Of a stretch of 37,754 nt of DNA, positions 1-8,346 are shown in pieces; position 1 is the first letter of the stretch; each line of letters begins with the position of its first letter. Where the stretch lies: assembly GCF_000297395.2 (NCBI RefSeq), contig NZ_HF570108.1, positions 2,605,252 through 2,643,005 of the forward strand. The letters run 5' to 3'. Below the pieces are notes generated by a model, which saw only the letters and a list, made by a program, of their open reading frames with translations, was not told the origin of the DNA and did no database searches. The DNA is from Micromonospora lupini str. Lupac 08 (GTDB taxonomy: Bacteria; Actinomycetota; Actinomycetes; Mycobacteriales; Micromonosporaceae). The translations under genes were made by a program, and so were the position numbers.

Positions 1-663
1 GACGACGCCCCGGGCGCCCGATCCGAGGTACGCCGGCAGTCACGCGAACGACGCCGACTGCGGGTGGCCGTCCTGGCGCTGGTGAGCATCGTGCTGCTCG
101 GCGCGGTACCGCTCTTCTTCGGGGTTCGCACGCTGAGCCGGGATCCGGTCTTCGACAACCTGGACCAGCTCGGTGTGCCGGCGTGGGCCGCGACGAAAAC
201 GGTCGACGACGTCAGCGGCAGCCGCTGGTGCCTGCTCGACTGCCGGCTGCGCGAGCGCACCGTCACCTCGGAGAAGTCGCCGGAGGAGACGGCGAAGGTC
301 TACGAGGCCGCGCTGCGCCAGGACGGCTGGCAACCGTGGAAGGTGAGCCGCTGCCCGGAGCAGGAGACGAAGGGCAGCTACACGTGCTGGCGTCAGGACG
401 AGTTGACCCTCGACCTGTGGGTCCGGGCGCCGGCCTGCGTGCCGCCACCTGTCGACGGGGAACCGGCGATCGTGCCGTCCCCGGAGCCGTCGGCCGCTGC
501 GGGGGAGTGCACCGGCTCGTTGGTGTCGGTGAAGGTGCGCAACGCGATCGACGACGAGCGGACCAGGCCGCAGCCCAGCACCGATCCGTCACTGACCGGA
601 GAGGACCCGTTCCCGACGGTCAGCGGAGATCCGCTGGGCGACGTGACACCCTCACCGTCCTGA
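1..663 (+). CDS. Membrane-anchored hypothetical protein, 5' end outside window
   Basis: The reading frame is open from the first base, so the true start probably lies upstream; a GTG at 64 is possible but would leave no basic residues before the membrane segment. What is visible is an Arg-rich stretch (about residues 7-21), one hydrophobic segment (VAVLALVSIVLLGAVPLFF), then an extracytoplasmic region of about 180 residues with six cysteines and a Pro/Ser/Thr/Asp-rich tail. This fits a single-pass protein with its C-terminus outside the cell. I recognise no domain and assign no function. It lies upstream of two other small membrane proteins and alaS, in the same direction, with a 149-base gap to the next gene. 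Confidence 0.65.
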   Translation, partial: DDAPGARSEVRRQSRERRRLRVAVLALVSIVLLGAVPLFFGVRTLSRDPVFDNLDQLGVPAWAATKTVDDVSGSRWCLLDCRLRERTVTSEKSPEETAKVYEAALRQDGWQPWKVSRCPEQETKGSYTCWRQDELTLDLWVRAPACVPPPVDGEPAIVPSPEPSAAAGECTGSLVSVKVRNAIDDERTRPQPSTDPSLTGEDPFPTVSGDPLGDVTPSPS

Positions 664-812
664 GCCGCTCTCCATCACGGACGGTAGGGTCTGGGGCTGG
701 CGGGCCCGCCCGTGCCCGGCGACCGGTGACGGCTCGGTGGGTTCGGTGGGCACCACGGTTGTGCGTTCCGGGGACGTCGGGTCCGGCGGAAATCTGCTTG
801 AGGAGGACAGGC

Positions 813-1277
813 GTGGGCGACATTTTGGCGATCGCGGCGCTGATCGCGGCGAGCGCGTTCGCGGTGCTGGTGCTCATCCTGACGCTGCCCATCCTGCGGC
901 TGCGGCACACGGTGGACGCCACCACCCGGATGATCAACGACCTCAACGATCGGACCGGTCCGCTGCTCGGCGACGTGAACACCACGGTGAAGAACGTCAA
1001 CGTCGCGCTGGAGCAGGTGCAGACCTCGCTCGACGGCGTGAACCTGCAGCTGGCGAAGGTCGACACGATGACCAGCCACGCGCAGAACGTCACCGCCAAC
1101 GTCGCCAACCTGGCCACCGTGGTCTCCGCCGCGGCCGCGAACCCGCTGGTCAAGGTGGCCGCCTTCGGCTACGGCGTGCGCAAGGCCGCCGCTGGCCGCC
1201 GGCACGCCGAGACCGAGCGCGAGGTGCGCGACACCATCAAGCAGCAGCGGCGGGCCGCCCGGCGCGGCAACAGCTGA
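813..1277 (+). CDS. DUF948 domain-containing membrane protein
   Basis: A 154-residue protein starting at GTG 813, with the ribosome binding site AGGAGGAC at 801-808. Residues 2-28 form one membrane helix. A long helical segment rich in V, N, T and L follows (for example VNTTVKNVNVALEQVQTSL), with the heptad pattern of the DUF948 family, and the end is basic (KQQRRAARRG). DUF948 proteins are small membrane-bound coiled-coil proteins of unknown function, found in Gram-positives and often described as general stress proteins in Firmicutes. In actinobacteria such a gene commonly sits just upstream of alaS, as here. The gap to the next gene is 29 bases, so they are probably cotranscribed. Confidence 0.85.
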   Translation: MGDILAIAALIAASAFAVLVLILTLPILRLRHTVDATTRMINDLNDRTGPLLGDVNTTVKNVNVALEQVQTSLDGVNLQLAKVDTMTSHAQNVTANVANLATVVSAAAANPLVKVAAFGYGVRKAAAGRRHAETEREVRDTIKQQRRAARRGNS

Positions 1278-1306
1278 CCGGCCGGCGTACCAGGAGGTAG
1301 CGAGAC

Positions 1307-1612
1307 ATGAGGCGCTTGTTCTGGCTCGGCATCGGCGTGGCCGTGGGCGTGATCGTGGTCCGCAAGGCGACCCGCACCGCGCAGGCGTACACCCCCGCCG
1401 GCATCGCCAGCTCGTTGTCGGAATCCGCTGGCGGCCTGATGGAGTCGCTGCGTAGCTTCGTGGAGGACGTCCGGGTCGGGATGGCCGAGCGCGAGCAGGA
1501 GATCCACCAGGCGTTCGCCCAGGGCGAGGCGTTCGACGACCAGTTCGCCGAGCTGCGGGAGGACCCGCGGATCGGCGATCGAGAAATCTTTCCGGAGGAA
1601 CACCAGCGATGA
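1307..1612 (+). CDS. DUF6167-like small membrane protein
   Basis: A 101-residue protein with ATG at 1307 and the ribosome binding site AGGAGG at 1291-1296. Residues 4-20 are hydrophobic ([17 protein letters not shown]) and form an N-terminal membrane anchor; the rest is an acidic cytoplasmic helix ending in a charged tail. Size, composition and position directly before alaS match the actinobacterial DUF6167 family, whose function is unknown. Its stop codon overlaps the alaS start (ATGA at 1609-1612), so the two are probably translationally coupled. Confidence 0.8.
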   Translation: MRRLFWLGIGVAVGVIVVRKATRTAQAYTPAGIASSLSESAGGLMESLRSFVEDVRVGMAEREQEIHQAFAQGEAFDDQFAELREDPRIGDREIFPEEHQR

Positions 1613-4287
1613 AGACGGCGGAGATCAAGCGGCGGTACCTCGCGCACTTCGAGGCGAACGGCCACGCCGTGGTGCCGTCCGCTCCGCTGCCCGCCATCAG
1701 CGACCCGAACCTGCTGTTCGTCAACGCCGGCATGGTGCAGTTCGTGCCCTACTTCCTGGGCCAGCAGACCCCGCCGTACCGGCGGGCGGTGAGCGTGCAG
1801 AAGTGCATCCGCACCCCGGACATCGACGAGGTCGGCAAGACCAGCCGGCACGGCACGTTCTTCCAGATGAACGGCAACTTCTCCTTCGGTGACTACTTCA
1901 AGGCCGGCGCGATTCCGCTGGCCTGGGAGTTGTCCACGAAGCCCGTCGCCGAGGGTGGTTACGGTCTGGATCCGGAGCGGATCTGGCCGACGATCTACCT
2001 CGACGACGACGAGGCGTTCGAGATCTGGCGGTCGGTGGGCGTGCCGGCCGAGCGGATCGTCCGTCGGGGCAAGGCGGACAACTTCTGGTCGATGGGCATT
2101 CCCGGCCCGTGCGGTCCGTCGTCGGAGCTGTTCTACGACCGGGGCCCGGAGTACGGCGCCGAGGGCGGCCCGGCGGTCGACGAGGACCGGTACATGGAGT
2201 ACTGGAACCTCGTCTTCATGCAGTTCGAGCGCGGCCCGGGCACCACCAAGGAGGACTACCCGATCCTGGGTGACCTGCCCGCGCAGAACATCGACACCGG
2301 CATGGGCCTGGAGCGGATGGCCTCCATCCTGCAGGGCGTCGACAACCTGTACGAGATCGACGAGGTCCGGCCGATCCTGGCCCGGGCGGCGGAGCTGACC
2401 GGCAAGCGCTACGGCGCGCACTCGGGGCACGTCGCCAGCGAGTCGCACCCGGACGACGTCCGGCTGCGGGTGGTCGCGGACCACGTGCGGACCGCGCTGA
2501 TGCTGATCGGCGACGGCGTGACCCCGAGCAACGAGGGTCGTGGCTACGTGCTGCGCCGGATCATGCGCCGGGCGATCCGGTCGATCCGACTGCTCGGCTG
2601 GCAGGACCGGGCGCTGCCCGAGCTGCTGCCGGTCGCGCGGGACTGTATGGCGCCGTCGTACCCGGAGCTGGCGACCGACTTCGACCGGATCGCGCAGTAC
2701 GCGTACGCCGAGGAGGAAGCCTTCCTGTCGACGTTGCGCGCCGGGACGACGATCCTGGACACCGCGATCGCCGAGACCCGCACGGCGGGCGGCACCGCGC
2801 TGTCCGGGGCGAAGGCGTTCCAACTGCACGACACGTACGGCTTCCCGATCGACCTGACCCTGGAGATCGCGGCCGAGCAGGGCCTGAAGGTCGACGACGA
2901 GGGCTTCCGCCGGCTGATGGCCGACCAGCGGACCCGGGCGAAGGCGGACGCGCAGGCTCGCAAGACGGGGCACACCGACGTGTCGGCGTACCGCTCGGTG
3001 CTCGACGCGGGCGGCCCGGTGACGTTCACCGGCTACAGCGAGGTGGCCCGCGAGTCGCGGGTGCGGGCGCTGTTGGGCGCCGACGGTCCGCGCCAGGCGG
3101 CGACCGAGGGTGAGACCGTCGAGTTGGTGCTCGACACGACCCCGTTCTACGCCGAGGGCGGTGGTCAGCAGCCCGACCACGGCATCATCACCGTCGGCGA
3201 CGGTCAGGTCGAGGTGCTCGACGTGCAGCAGCCGGTGCCCGGTCTGATCGTGCACCGGGCGCGGGTCATCCGGGGCGAGGTGCACAGCGGCGACACCGGC
3301 TACGCCGAGATCGACACCACCCGGCGGCGGGCGATCTCCCGGTCGCACACGGCCACCCACCTGGTGCACCAGACCATGCGTAACTTCCTCGGCGAGTCGG
3401 CCACCCAGGCGGGTTCGCTGAACGCGCCGGGCCGGCTGCGGTTCGACTTCAACACCCCGACGGGTGTGTCGCCGACCGTCCTGCGGGACGTGGAGCAGCA
3501 GGTGAACGAGGTGCTCCTGGCCGACCTGGAGGTGCACGCCTTCATCACCTCGCTGGACGAGGCGCGGCGGATCGGCGCGATGGCGCTGTTCGGCGAGAAG
3601 TACGGCGAGGAGGTGCGGGTCGTCGAGGTCGGCGACTACGCCCGGGAGCTGTGCGGCGGCACGCACGTGGCCCGCTCGGCGCAGCTCGGCCTCGTGAAGA
3701 TCCTCTCCGAGTCGTCGATCGGTTCCGGTGTCCGCCGGGTCGAGGCGCTCGTCGGCATGGACGCCTTCGGCTTCCTGGCCAGGGAGCACCTGCTGGTGTC
3801 CCGGCTGGCCGAGCTGTACCGGGTGCCCAACGACCAGGTCGCCGACCGGGTGGAGCAGACCGTCACCCAGCTCCGCGACGCGGAGAAGGAGTTGGAGAAG
3901 CTGCGCGCCCAGTTGGTGCTGGGCGGGGCGGGGGCGCTCGCCGCGCAGGCCAGGGATGTGCGCGGGGTGGCGTACGTGGGCACCGAGGCGCCGGAGGGCG
4001 CGGCCGGCAACGACGTACGGACCCTGGCGCAGGAGATTCGCGGCAAGATCGACCCGGCGCGGCCGGCGGTGGTCGCGGTGGCGGCCCGCGCGAACGGCAA
4101 GGCGTCGCTTGTGGTGGCGGTCAACGCGGCGGCCCGAAGTCGGGGCCTGGCCGCGTCGGACCTGGTGAAGGCGGCGTTCTCCGGGCGCGGCGGGGGCAGC
4201 CCCGACCTTGCCCAGGGTGGCGGCCTGCCCGCGGCCGAGGCGCCCAACCTGCTGCTCACCGTCGAGAAGGCGATCACCGAGGCGTGA
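1609..4287 (+). CDS. alaS: Alanine--tRNA ligase
   Basis: AlaS charges tRNA-Ala with alanine using ATP and removes mischarged Ser or Gly. The 892-residue length is normal for a full bacterial enzyme. The N-terminal class II catalytic domain is clear ([15 protein letters not shown], then [15 protein letters not shown]). It is followed by the tRNA-recognition helices and the editing domain, with the zinc-binding set H580, H584, C682 and H686 (SHTATH and CGGTH). The C-terminal C-Ala domain ends in the Gly-rich motif [16 protein letters not shown]. The start ATG 1609 overlaps the previous stop by four bases. A hairpin follows 17 bases after the stop and may end or attenuate transcription before ruvX. 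Confidence 0.98.
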   Translation: MKTAEIKRRYLAHFEANGHAVVPSAPLPAISDPNLLFVNAGMVQFVPYFLGQQTPPYRRAVSVQKCIRTPDIDEVGKTSRHGTFFQMNGNFSFGDYFKAGAIPLAWELSTKPVAEGGYGLDPERIWPTIYLDDDEAFEIWRSVGVPAERIVRRGKADNFWSMGIPGPCGPSSELFYDRGPEYGAEGGPAVDEDRYMEYWNLVFMQFERGPGTTKEDYPILGDLPAQNIDTGMGLERMASILQGVDNLYEIDEVRPILARAAELTGKRYGAHSGHVASESHPDDVRLRVVADHVRTALMLIGDGVTPSNEGRGYVLRRIMRRAIRSIRLLGWQDRALPELLPVARDCMAPSYPELATDFDRIAQYAYAEEEAFLSTLRAGTTILDTAIAETRTAGGTALSGAKAFQLHDTYGFPIDLTLEIAAEQGLKVDDEGFRRLMADQRTRAKADAQARKTGHTDVSAYRSVLDAGGPVTFTGYSEVARESRVRALLGADGPRQAATEGETVELVLDTTPFYAEGGGQQPDHGIITVGDGQVEVLDVQQPVPGLIVHRARVIRGEVHSGDTGYAEIDTTRRRAISRSHTATHLVHQTMRNFLGESATQAGSLNAPGRLRFDFNTPTGVSPTVLRDVEQQVNEVLLADLEVHAFITSLDEARRIGAMALFGEKYGEEVRVVEVGDYARELCGGTHVARSAQLGLVKILSESSIGSGVRRVEALVGMDAFGFLAREHLLVSRLAELYRVPNDQVADRVEQTVTQLRDAEKELEKLRAQLVLGGAGALAAQARDVRGVAYVGTEAPEGAAGNDVRTLAQEIRGKIDPARPAVVAVAARANGKASLVVAVNAAARSRGLAASDLVKAAFSGRGGGSPDLAQGGGLPAAEAPNLLLTVEKAITEA

Positions 4288-4304
4288 TGGCCGGTCATTG
4301 TCGA

Positions 4305-4332
4305 CCAGGGCGGGCCGATCGGTCCGCCCTGG
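4305..4332 (+). terminator. Hairpin between alaS and ruvX
   Basis: The arms 4305-4316 (CCAGGGCGGGCC) and 4321-4332 (GGTCCGCCCTGG) pair over 12 base pairs with one G-U wobble, around a GATC loop. Outside them, GTCGA at 4300 and GTCGAC at 4336 can add pairs across a three-base bulge. There is no T-tract, which is common for actinobacterial terminators. It could end alaS transcripts or partly separate alaS from ruvX-mltG. Confidence 0.55.
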
Positions 4333-4360
4333 TTCGTCGACAGCCGAGTGGTGACCTTCG

Positions 4361-4819
4361 GTGAGCGGATTCACACGGGGTGTTCGCATCGGTGTGGACG
4401 TCGGTCAGGTGCGGGTCGGGGTGTCCCGCTCGGATCCGGACGGGGTGCTGGCCACGCCGCTTGTCACCCTCGCCCGCGATCTCACCGCCGCGCCGGACGC
4501 GGTGCCGAGCGACCTTGCCCAGCTCGCGGCGTTGGTGGCCGAACATGAGGCGGTCCAGGTTGTCGTCGGCCTTCCGGTCAATCTGGCCGGCAAACACGGC
4601 CCTGCGGCGGTCGGAGTGAAGGCGTACGCTGACCGACTGGTCGATGTGATAGCGCCCGTACCGGTAACGCTTACCGACGAGAGGATGTCGACCGTGGTCG
4701 CTTCTCGTAGGCTTGCCGAACGTGGCGTCCGAGGTAAACGTCAACGTGCGGTTGTCGACCAGGCGGCCGCGGTGGAGATCCTGCAGAGCTGGCTGGACGC
4801 GCAGCGGAGGCGGACGTAA
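4361..4819 (+). CDS. ruvX: RuvX/YqgF family putative Holliday junction resolvase
   Basis: A 152-residue RNase H-fold protein. The family is proposed to act as a Holliday junction resolvase and, in some bacteria, in pre-16S rRNA 5'-end maturation. The first acidic active-site motif is RIGVDVGQVRVGVS (D13), followed by VVVGLPVNLAGKHG, TLTDERMSTVVA (the acidic DER motif) and the closing VDQAAAVEILQSWLD. The order of motifs and the length are typical. GTG 4361 gives the normal short N-terminus, although its ribosome binding site is weak. The stop TAA overlaps the mltG ATG by one base (TAATG), as expected for the conserved ruvX-mltG pair. Confidence 0.93.
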   Translation: MSGFTRGVRIGVDVGQVRVGVSRSDPDGVLATPLVTLARDLTAAPDAVPSDLAQLAALVAEHEAVQVVVGLPVNLAGKHGPAAVGVKAYADRLVDVIAPVPVTLTDERMSTVVASRRLAERGVRGKRQRAVVDQAAAVEILQSWLDAQRRRT

Positions 4820-6021
4820 TGATCGACGATCTGGATCTTGGGTTTGACGAGCCGGAGCGGGGTGAGAAGGGCCGACACCGGCGCAGCTTCGTCCGCAAGC
4901 GCGACGGCGGCTCCAGCTCCGGGGGTCGCGGTAAGACCTTCCTGGCGCTGCTGATGGCCCTGCTGCTGCTGGGCGGCATCGGCGGCGGCGCGTTCTACGG
5001 GTTCGACCGGATCCAGAACTACTTCGTCACGCCCGACTACGACGGCGCCGGCTCCGGTGAGATCACCGTCGAGATCAAGAACGGCGCACTGCTCGCCGAC
5101 ATGGCCGACGCCCTGGTGGCCGCTGACGTGGTGAAGAGCCAGAAGGCGTTCATCGAGGCCGCCGAGGCCAACTCGCGCAGCAAGAACATCCAGCCGGGCA
5201 CGTACAAGTTGCGCAAGCAGATGAGCGGCGCCAGCGCGGTGACGGCGATGCTCGACCTGAAGAACAAGATCGTCAACGGGCTGACCATCCCCGAGGGTCG
5301 GACCAGCATGAACATCTACAAGCTGCTCTCCGACAAGACCAAGATCCCGGTCAAGGACTTCCAGACCGCCGCGAAGGACCCGGAGGCGCTCGGCGTGCCG
5401 GACTGGTGGTTCAAGCGTTCGGACGGCAAGAAGGTCGTCAAGTCCGTCGAGGGCTTCCTCTACCCGGACACGTACGAGATCCCGCCGAAGGCCACCGCCG
5501 AGAGCATCCTCAAGCTGATGGTGGACAACTTCCTCTCGGTGACCGGCGAGATGAAGTTCGCCGACCGGGTGCAGCGGGAACGGGGTGGCGTCAGCCCGTA
5601 CGAGGCGCTGATCGTGGCCTCGCTGGCCCAGGCCGAGGCGGGCAACAAGGACGACCTCGGCAAGGTCGCCCGGGTGGCCTACAACCGGGTGTACGGCGAG
5701 TTCCCCTGCAACTGCCTGGAGATGGACGTCACGGTCAACTACTACCTGGAGTCGACCGGGCAGAGGACCAAGTCGTCGAAGGAGATGACGGCGGCCGACA
5801 TGGACAACCCCAAGAACCCGTACAACCGCAAGCTGCGTGGTCTGGTCCCCACTCCGATCAACAACCCCGGCAAGCAGGCGCTGGAGGGCGCGATGGCTCC
5901 GCCGGTGGGCAAGTGGCTCTACTTCGTGGCGATCGACAAGCAGGGGCACTCCGCCTTCGCCGAGACGTACGAGGAGCAGAAGCGCAACGAGGCCAAGGCC
6001 AAGGAGGCCGGGATCATCTAG
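4819..6021 (+). CDS. mltG: Endolytic murein transglycosylase MltG
   Basis: MltG cuts nascent glycan strands at the outer face of the membrane and so sets glycan length during wall synthesis. The 400-residue protein has a charged cytoplasmic tail (residues 1-40), one membrane helix (about 41-62, with LALLMALLLLGGIGGGAF), a LysM-like region and the YceG catalytic domain. The catalytic glutamate is E273 in SLAQAEAGNKDDLGKVA, the counterpart of the family's VEKEA motif. PEGRTSMNIYKLL and NPYNRKLRGLVPTPINNP are other family blocks. The start overlaps the ruvX stop by one base. In many actinobacteria aroE follows directly; here two secreted-protein genes lie between. Confidence 0.95.
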   Translation: MIDDLDLGFDEPERGEKGRHRRSFVRKRDGGSSSGGRGKTFLALLMALLLLGGIGGGAFYGFDRIQNYFVTPDYDGAGSGEITVEIKNGALLADMADALVAADVVKSQKAFIEAAEANSRSKNIQPGTYKLRKQMSGASAVTAMLDLKNKIVNGLTIPEGRTSMNIYKLLSDKTKIPVKDFQTAAKDPEALGVPDWWFKRSDGKKVVKSVEGFLYPDTYEIPPKATAESILKLMVDNFLSVTGEMKFADRVQRERGGVSPYEALIVASLAQAEAGNKDDLGKVARVAYNRVYGEFPCNCLEMDVTVNYYLESTGQRTKSSKEMTAADMDNPKNPYNRKLRGLVPTPINNPGKQALEGAMAPPVGKWLYFVAIDKQGHSAFAETYEEQKRNEAKAKEAGII

Positions 6022-6087
6022 TCTTGCTGGGCCGGCCTGGCGGGTTACGAGCCCGACTGCCACGCCCAGTCAGACAGCGATAACTCA

Positions 6088-6116
6088 TTGATCATTGCCT
6101 CTCTCGTCGTTAGACT
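6088..6116 (+). promoter_or_regulatory. Sigma-70-type promoter of the small secreted protein
   Basis: TTGATC (6088-6093) and TAGACT (6111-6116) are separated by 17 bases, a near-ideal spacing for the principal actinobacterial sigma factor. Transcription would start near 6123, giving a leader of about 36 bases before ATG 6159. It lies in the 137-base gap after mltG. Confidence 0.6.
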
Positions 6117-6158
6117 GCGACTGTCCTTTATTGACAGCCACGAAAACGGGGAGTGGTC

Positions 6159-6518
6159 ATGACGACGAAGAGATGGACGGCGAGACTTGGAGCAGTCGCC
6201 TCGACGGCTGCGGTCCTGCTCGCGTTCGCGGCGGTGCCGGCTCAGGCCGCGGTGATCAGCAAGAGCACAACCGGTGCCGCCGGGCGGGCCGTTTACATCA
6301 AGAACGGCGACTGGGACCTCTTCGCCCGTGATCCGCTGACCGACGGCCACTGTGCCCGGTGGCAGGAGCGCGCGCCGGGCAGCAGCACCTGGTCGTGGAA
6401 GGGCAACTCCATCTGCACCTCCTCGGAGGGCTGGGCGGCTTTCGCGCGATCGGGCTACTCCTACCGGATCTGCCGCACTGGCATCGGTAACTGTTCGTCG
6501 GTCGCCGTCCTTCCCTGA
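6159..6518 (+). CDS. Small secreted protein, function unknown
   Basis: A 119-residue protein with a clear Sec signal peptide: basic start (TTKRWTAR), hydrophobic core (AAVLLAFAAVPAQA) and a likely cleavage after the AQA at residue 31. The mature part is about 88 residues, rich in Trp, Ser and Gly, with four cysteines (in DGHC, NSIC, YRIC and GNC) that could form two disulfides. No family is recognised. ATG 6159 is chosen because GGGAG lies 6-7 bases before it; an in-frame GTG at 6153 overlaps that site. It has its own promoter and its own terminator (6630-6685), so it is a single-gene unit, not part of the mltG-aro operon. Confidence 0.75.
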   Translation: MTTKRWTARLGAVASTAAVLLAFAAVPAQAAVISKSTTGAAGRAVYIKNGDWDLFARDPLTDGHCARWQERAPGSSTWSWKGNSICTSSEGWAAFARSGYSYRICRTGIGNCSSVAVLP

Positions 6519-6629
6519 CAGCGCTTGAGGGATTGGTCTGAGCTGGTCGACGACGTGGGTCCGGTCGCCCGCACTGTCTAATGGCGGACGCTTCGCAGGA
6601 CTGCCGGCTCCGCCACCCTCAACAACGCG

Positions 6630-6685
6630 AAGGCTCCCTTCCTGAAAGGCGATCGGAATTGCGGTCGCGCCGGGAAGGGAGCCTT
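6630..6685. terminator. Bidirectional terminator between two convergent secreted-protein genes
   Basis: The arms 6630-6642 (AAGGCTCCCTTCC) and 6673-6685 (GGAAGGGAGCCTT) pair perfectly over 13 base pairs around a 30-base loop. TTTT at 6684-6687 ends the right arm, and the left arm offers a short T-run on the other strand. It sits between the plus-strand gene ending at 6518 and the minus-strand gene ending at 6758, so it probably serves both. Confidence 0.75.
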
Positions 6686-6714
6686 TTCGTCAGCTTGAAA
6701 ACACCATTTACGGT

Positions 6715-6760
6715 GTCATTGTCATTGTCATTGTCATTGTCATTGTCATTGTCATTGTCA
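6715..6760. repeat. GTCATT hexamer tandem repeat (7 units plus a partial unit)
   Basis: Seven exact GTCATT copies (6715-6756) are followed by GTCA (6757-6760). The partial unit contains the stop codon of the minus-strand gene. Read in that gene's frame the repeat is TGACAA repeated, so the genuine stop is followed by seven more in-frame TGA codons. Perfect copies suggest recent slippage growth. The low GC of the unit stands out from the surroundings. Confidence 0.95.
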
Positions 6761-7249
6761 GTGGCTCGTGCCGGTCCATGAACCGGTGCGCGGGTTCAGG
6801 AACGTCCACACGCCGTTGCTGTTCTGCTTGCGCAGCGCGAACGTGCGGTTGTAGCCGTAGTAGAAGTACCCGGTCTGGGTGCTCGTGTCGTAGCCGGTGT
6901 TGCGGTTGACCGCACCGTACGCCTTGCCCCAGGTCTGCGGCCCGACCTGCCCGTCGATGCCGATGTTCATCACGTCCTGCCAGGTCCTGGTCTTGGCGGC
7001 GGTGTTGGAGCCGTACTCGCCGTCGATGAAGCTGGTGCCGACGCTGCCGCTCAGGTCGTCGGCCCAGATGATGGCCTGCCAGAGGCGCACGATGTTGCCG
7101 GCGCGGACGCACGAGCTGGACGCGCACAGCTCGTGATTGTCCGACCAGCTGCCCGCCGCGCTGTCCGCACGCGCGGGTGCGGCCGCCATCAGCGAAATGC
7201 TGAAGGCCGCGGCAATCGCGATGAGGACGCGCAGAATCCGTTTGTTCAT
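6758..7249 (-). CDS. Secreted protein with peptidoglycan-binding-like domain
   Basis: A 163-residue protein with a Sec signal peptide (MNKRILRVLIAIAAAF, cleavage probably after PARA at about residue 28). The mature region, about residues 52-112, resembles a PG_binding_1 module: VRLWQAIIWADD, then DGEYGSNTAAKTRTWQD and IGIDGQVGPQTWGKAY, with the usual G-x-DG-x-x-GPxTW signature. It therefore probably binds cell-wall peptidoglycan. No catalytic domain is attached; the remaining 45 residues are rich in Tyr, Asn, Thr and Gly. The ribosome binding site on the minus strand is GGGGGG, about six bases before ATG 7249. It faces away from aroE and converges on the terminator at 6630-6685. Confidence 0.8.
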   Translation of the reverse strand: MNKRILRVLIAIAAAFSISLMAAAPARADSAAGSWSDNHELCASSSCVRAGNIVRLWQAIIWADDLSGSVGTSFIDGEYGSNTAAKTRTWQDVMNIGIDGQVGPQTWGKAYGAVNRNTGYDTSTQTGYFYYGYNRTFALRKQNSNGVWTFLNPRTGSWTGTSH

Positions 7250-7403
7250 GGTTCCCCCCTGTTTTCGATCGATCGTCCTGCGCCGAATGCTTTCACCGAC
7301 GTCGATGAAACGTCAAGCGAACAACCGCCGGTGCGGTCGGCGACGGGTGGTGCGGTGGCCGGTGCGGTCGGTAGGGTCGAGGCGACGTGTACGGGGGGCG
7401 GAC

Positions 7404-8255
7404 ATGACGCGGACAGTGGTGGCCCGCAGGGCTGCTGTGCTGGGCAAACCCATCGCGCATTCGCTGTCCCCGGTGATCCACACCGCCGGCTACGCCGCCG
7501 CCGGGCTCACCAACTGGTCGTACACCCGGATCGAGTGCGCGGCGGCGGAGCTGCCGGCCCTGGTCGCCGGCCTCGGCCCGGAGTGGGCCGGGTTGTCGGT
7601 GACCATGCCGGGCAAGGAGGCGGCGCTCGCGGTTGCGGACGCCGCGTCGCCGGTCGCGGTCGCCGTCGGCGCGGCCAACACGTTGGTACGCCGTCCGGAC
7701 GGCTCCTGGTACGCGGACAACACCGACGTCGGCGGCATGGTCGAGGTGCTCACCGGGGCGGGGGTGGTGCCCGGCGCCGCCCTGACCGTCCTCGGTGCGG
7801 GGGGAACCGCCCGTGCCGCGCTCGCCGCCGCCGCCCAGTTGGCCTGCTCGTCGGTCACCGTGGTGGCCCGCCGAGCGGAGGCGGTCGACGAGCTGCGTCC
7901 GGTGGCCGACGCCCTCGATCTCGCGCTGACCGGCGCCGTCTGGCCCGACCCGGCCCGGCTCGCCGCGGCGGACGTGGTCGTCTCCACGGTGCCGAAGGGC
8001 GTCGCCGACCCGCTCGCGGCAGTGGTGACGTGGCGACCGGGCGGGGTCTACTTCGACGCGCTCTACGACCCGTGGCCGACGCCGCTGGCCGCGTCCGCCC
8101 GCGCGGCCGGTCTGCGGGTGGTGTCCGGACTGGACCTGTTGCTGGCGCAGGCGGTCGGCCAGTTCGAGCAGTTCACCGGCGTCGCCGCGCCGGTCGGGGC
8201 GATGCGGGAGGCCCTGGTGGCGGCCCGCGGGGCGACTTCCTTAGCTGACGGTTAA
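7404..8255 (+). CDS. aroE: Shikimate dehydrogenase
   Basis: AroE reduces 3-dehydroshikimate to shikimate with NADPH, the fourth step to chorismate. The 283-residue protein has the substrate-binding start GKPIAHSLSPVIH, the catalytic lysine K71 (SVTMPGKEAAL) and aspartate D108 (ADNTDVGGM), matching K65 and D102 of the E. coli enzyme. A Rossmann dinucleotide motif follows (VLGAGGTARAAL). ATG 7404 is chosen because GGGGGG lies at 7393-7398; longer upstream extensions would run into the divergent gene's control region. A -10-like TAGGGT lies at 7372-7377, but no good -35 is seen. aroE is separated from aroC by 13.7 kb of accessory genes. Confidence 0.93.
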   Translation: MTRTVVARRAAVLGKPIAHSLSPVIHTAGYAAAGLTNWSYTRIECAAAELPALVAGLGPEWAGLSVTMPGKEAALAVADAASPVAVAVGAANTLVRRPDGSWYADNTDVGGMVEVLTGAGVVPGAALTVLGAGGTARAALAAAAQLACSSVTVVARRAEAVDELRPVADALDLALTGAVWPDPARLAAADVVVSTVPKGVADPLAAVVTWRPGGVYFDALYDPWPTPLAASARAAGLRVVSGLDLLLAQAVGQFEQFTGVAAPVGAMREALVAARGATSLADG

Positions 8256-8346
8256 GACGCGCTTACGGGAAACTGTCCTGCCCACGACATGCCCTGGTCG
8301 TCGATACGCTGCTCACGGTTATCGCAGCAGACACAGGGAGTTCTCC

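Noticed and set aside
1237..4389. Very long minus-strand open frame opposite alaS
   Set aside because: It is antisense to a certain gene, rich in Arg/His/Gly/Pro, and arises from high GC at third positions; no domain is visible.
6715..6760. CRISPR-like array
   Set aside because: The unit is six bases with no spacers; it is a simple tandem repeat.
6581..6781. Small plus-strand frame ending in Ser-Leu repeats
   Set aside because: The Ser-Leu run is only the translation of the GTCATT repeat, and the frame crosses the terminator hairpin.
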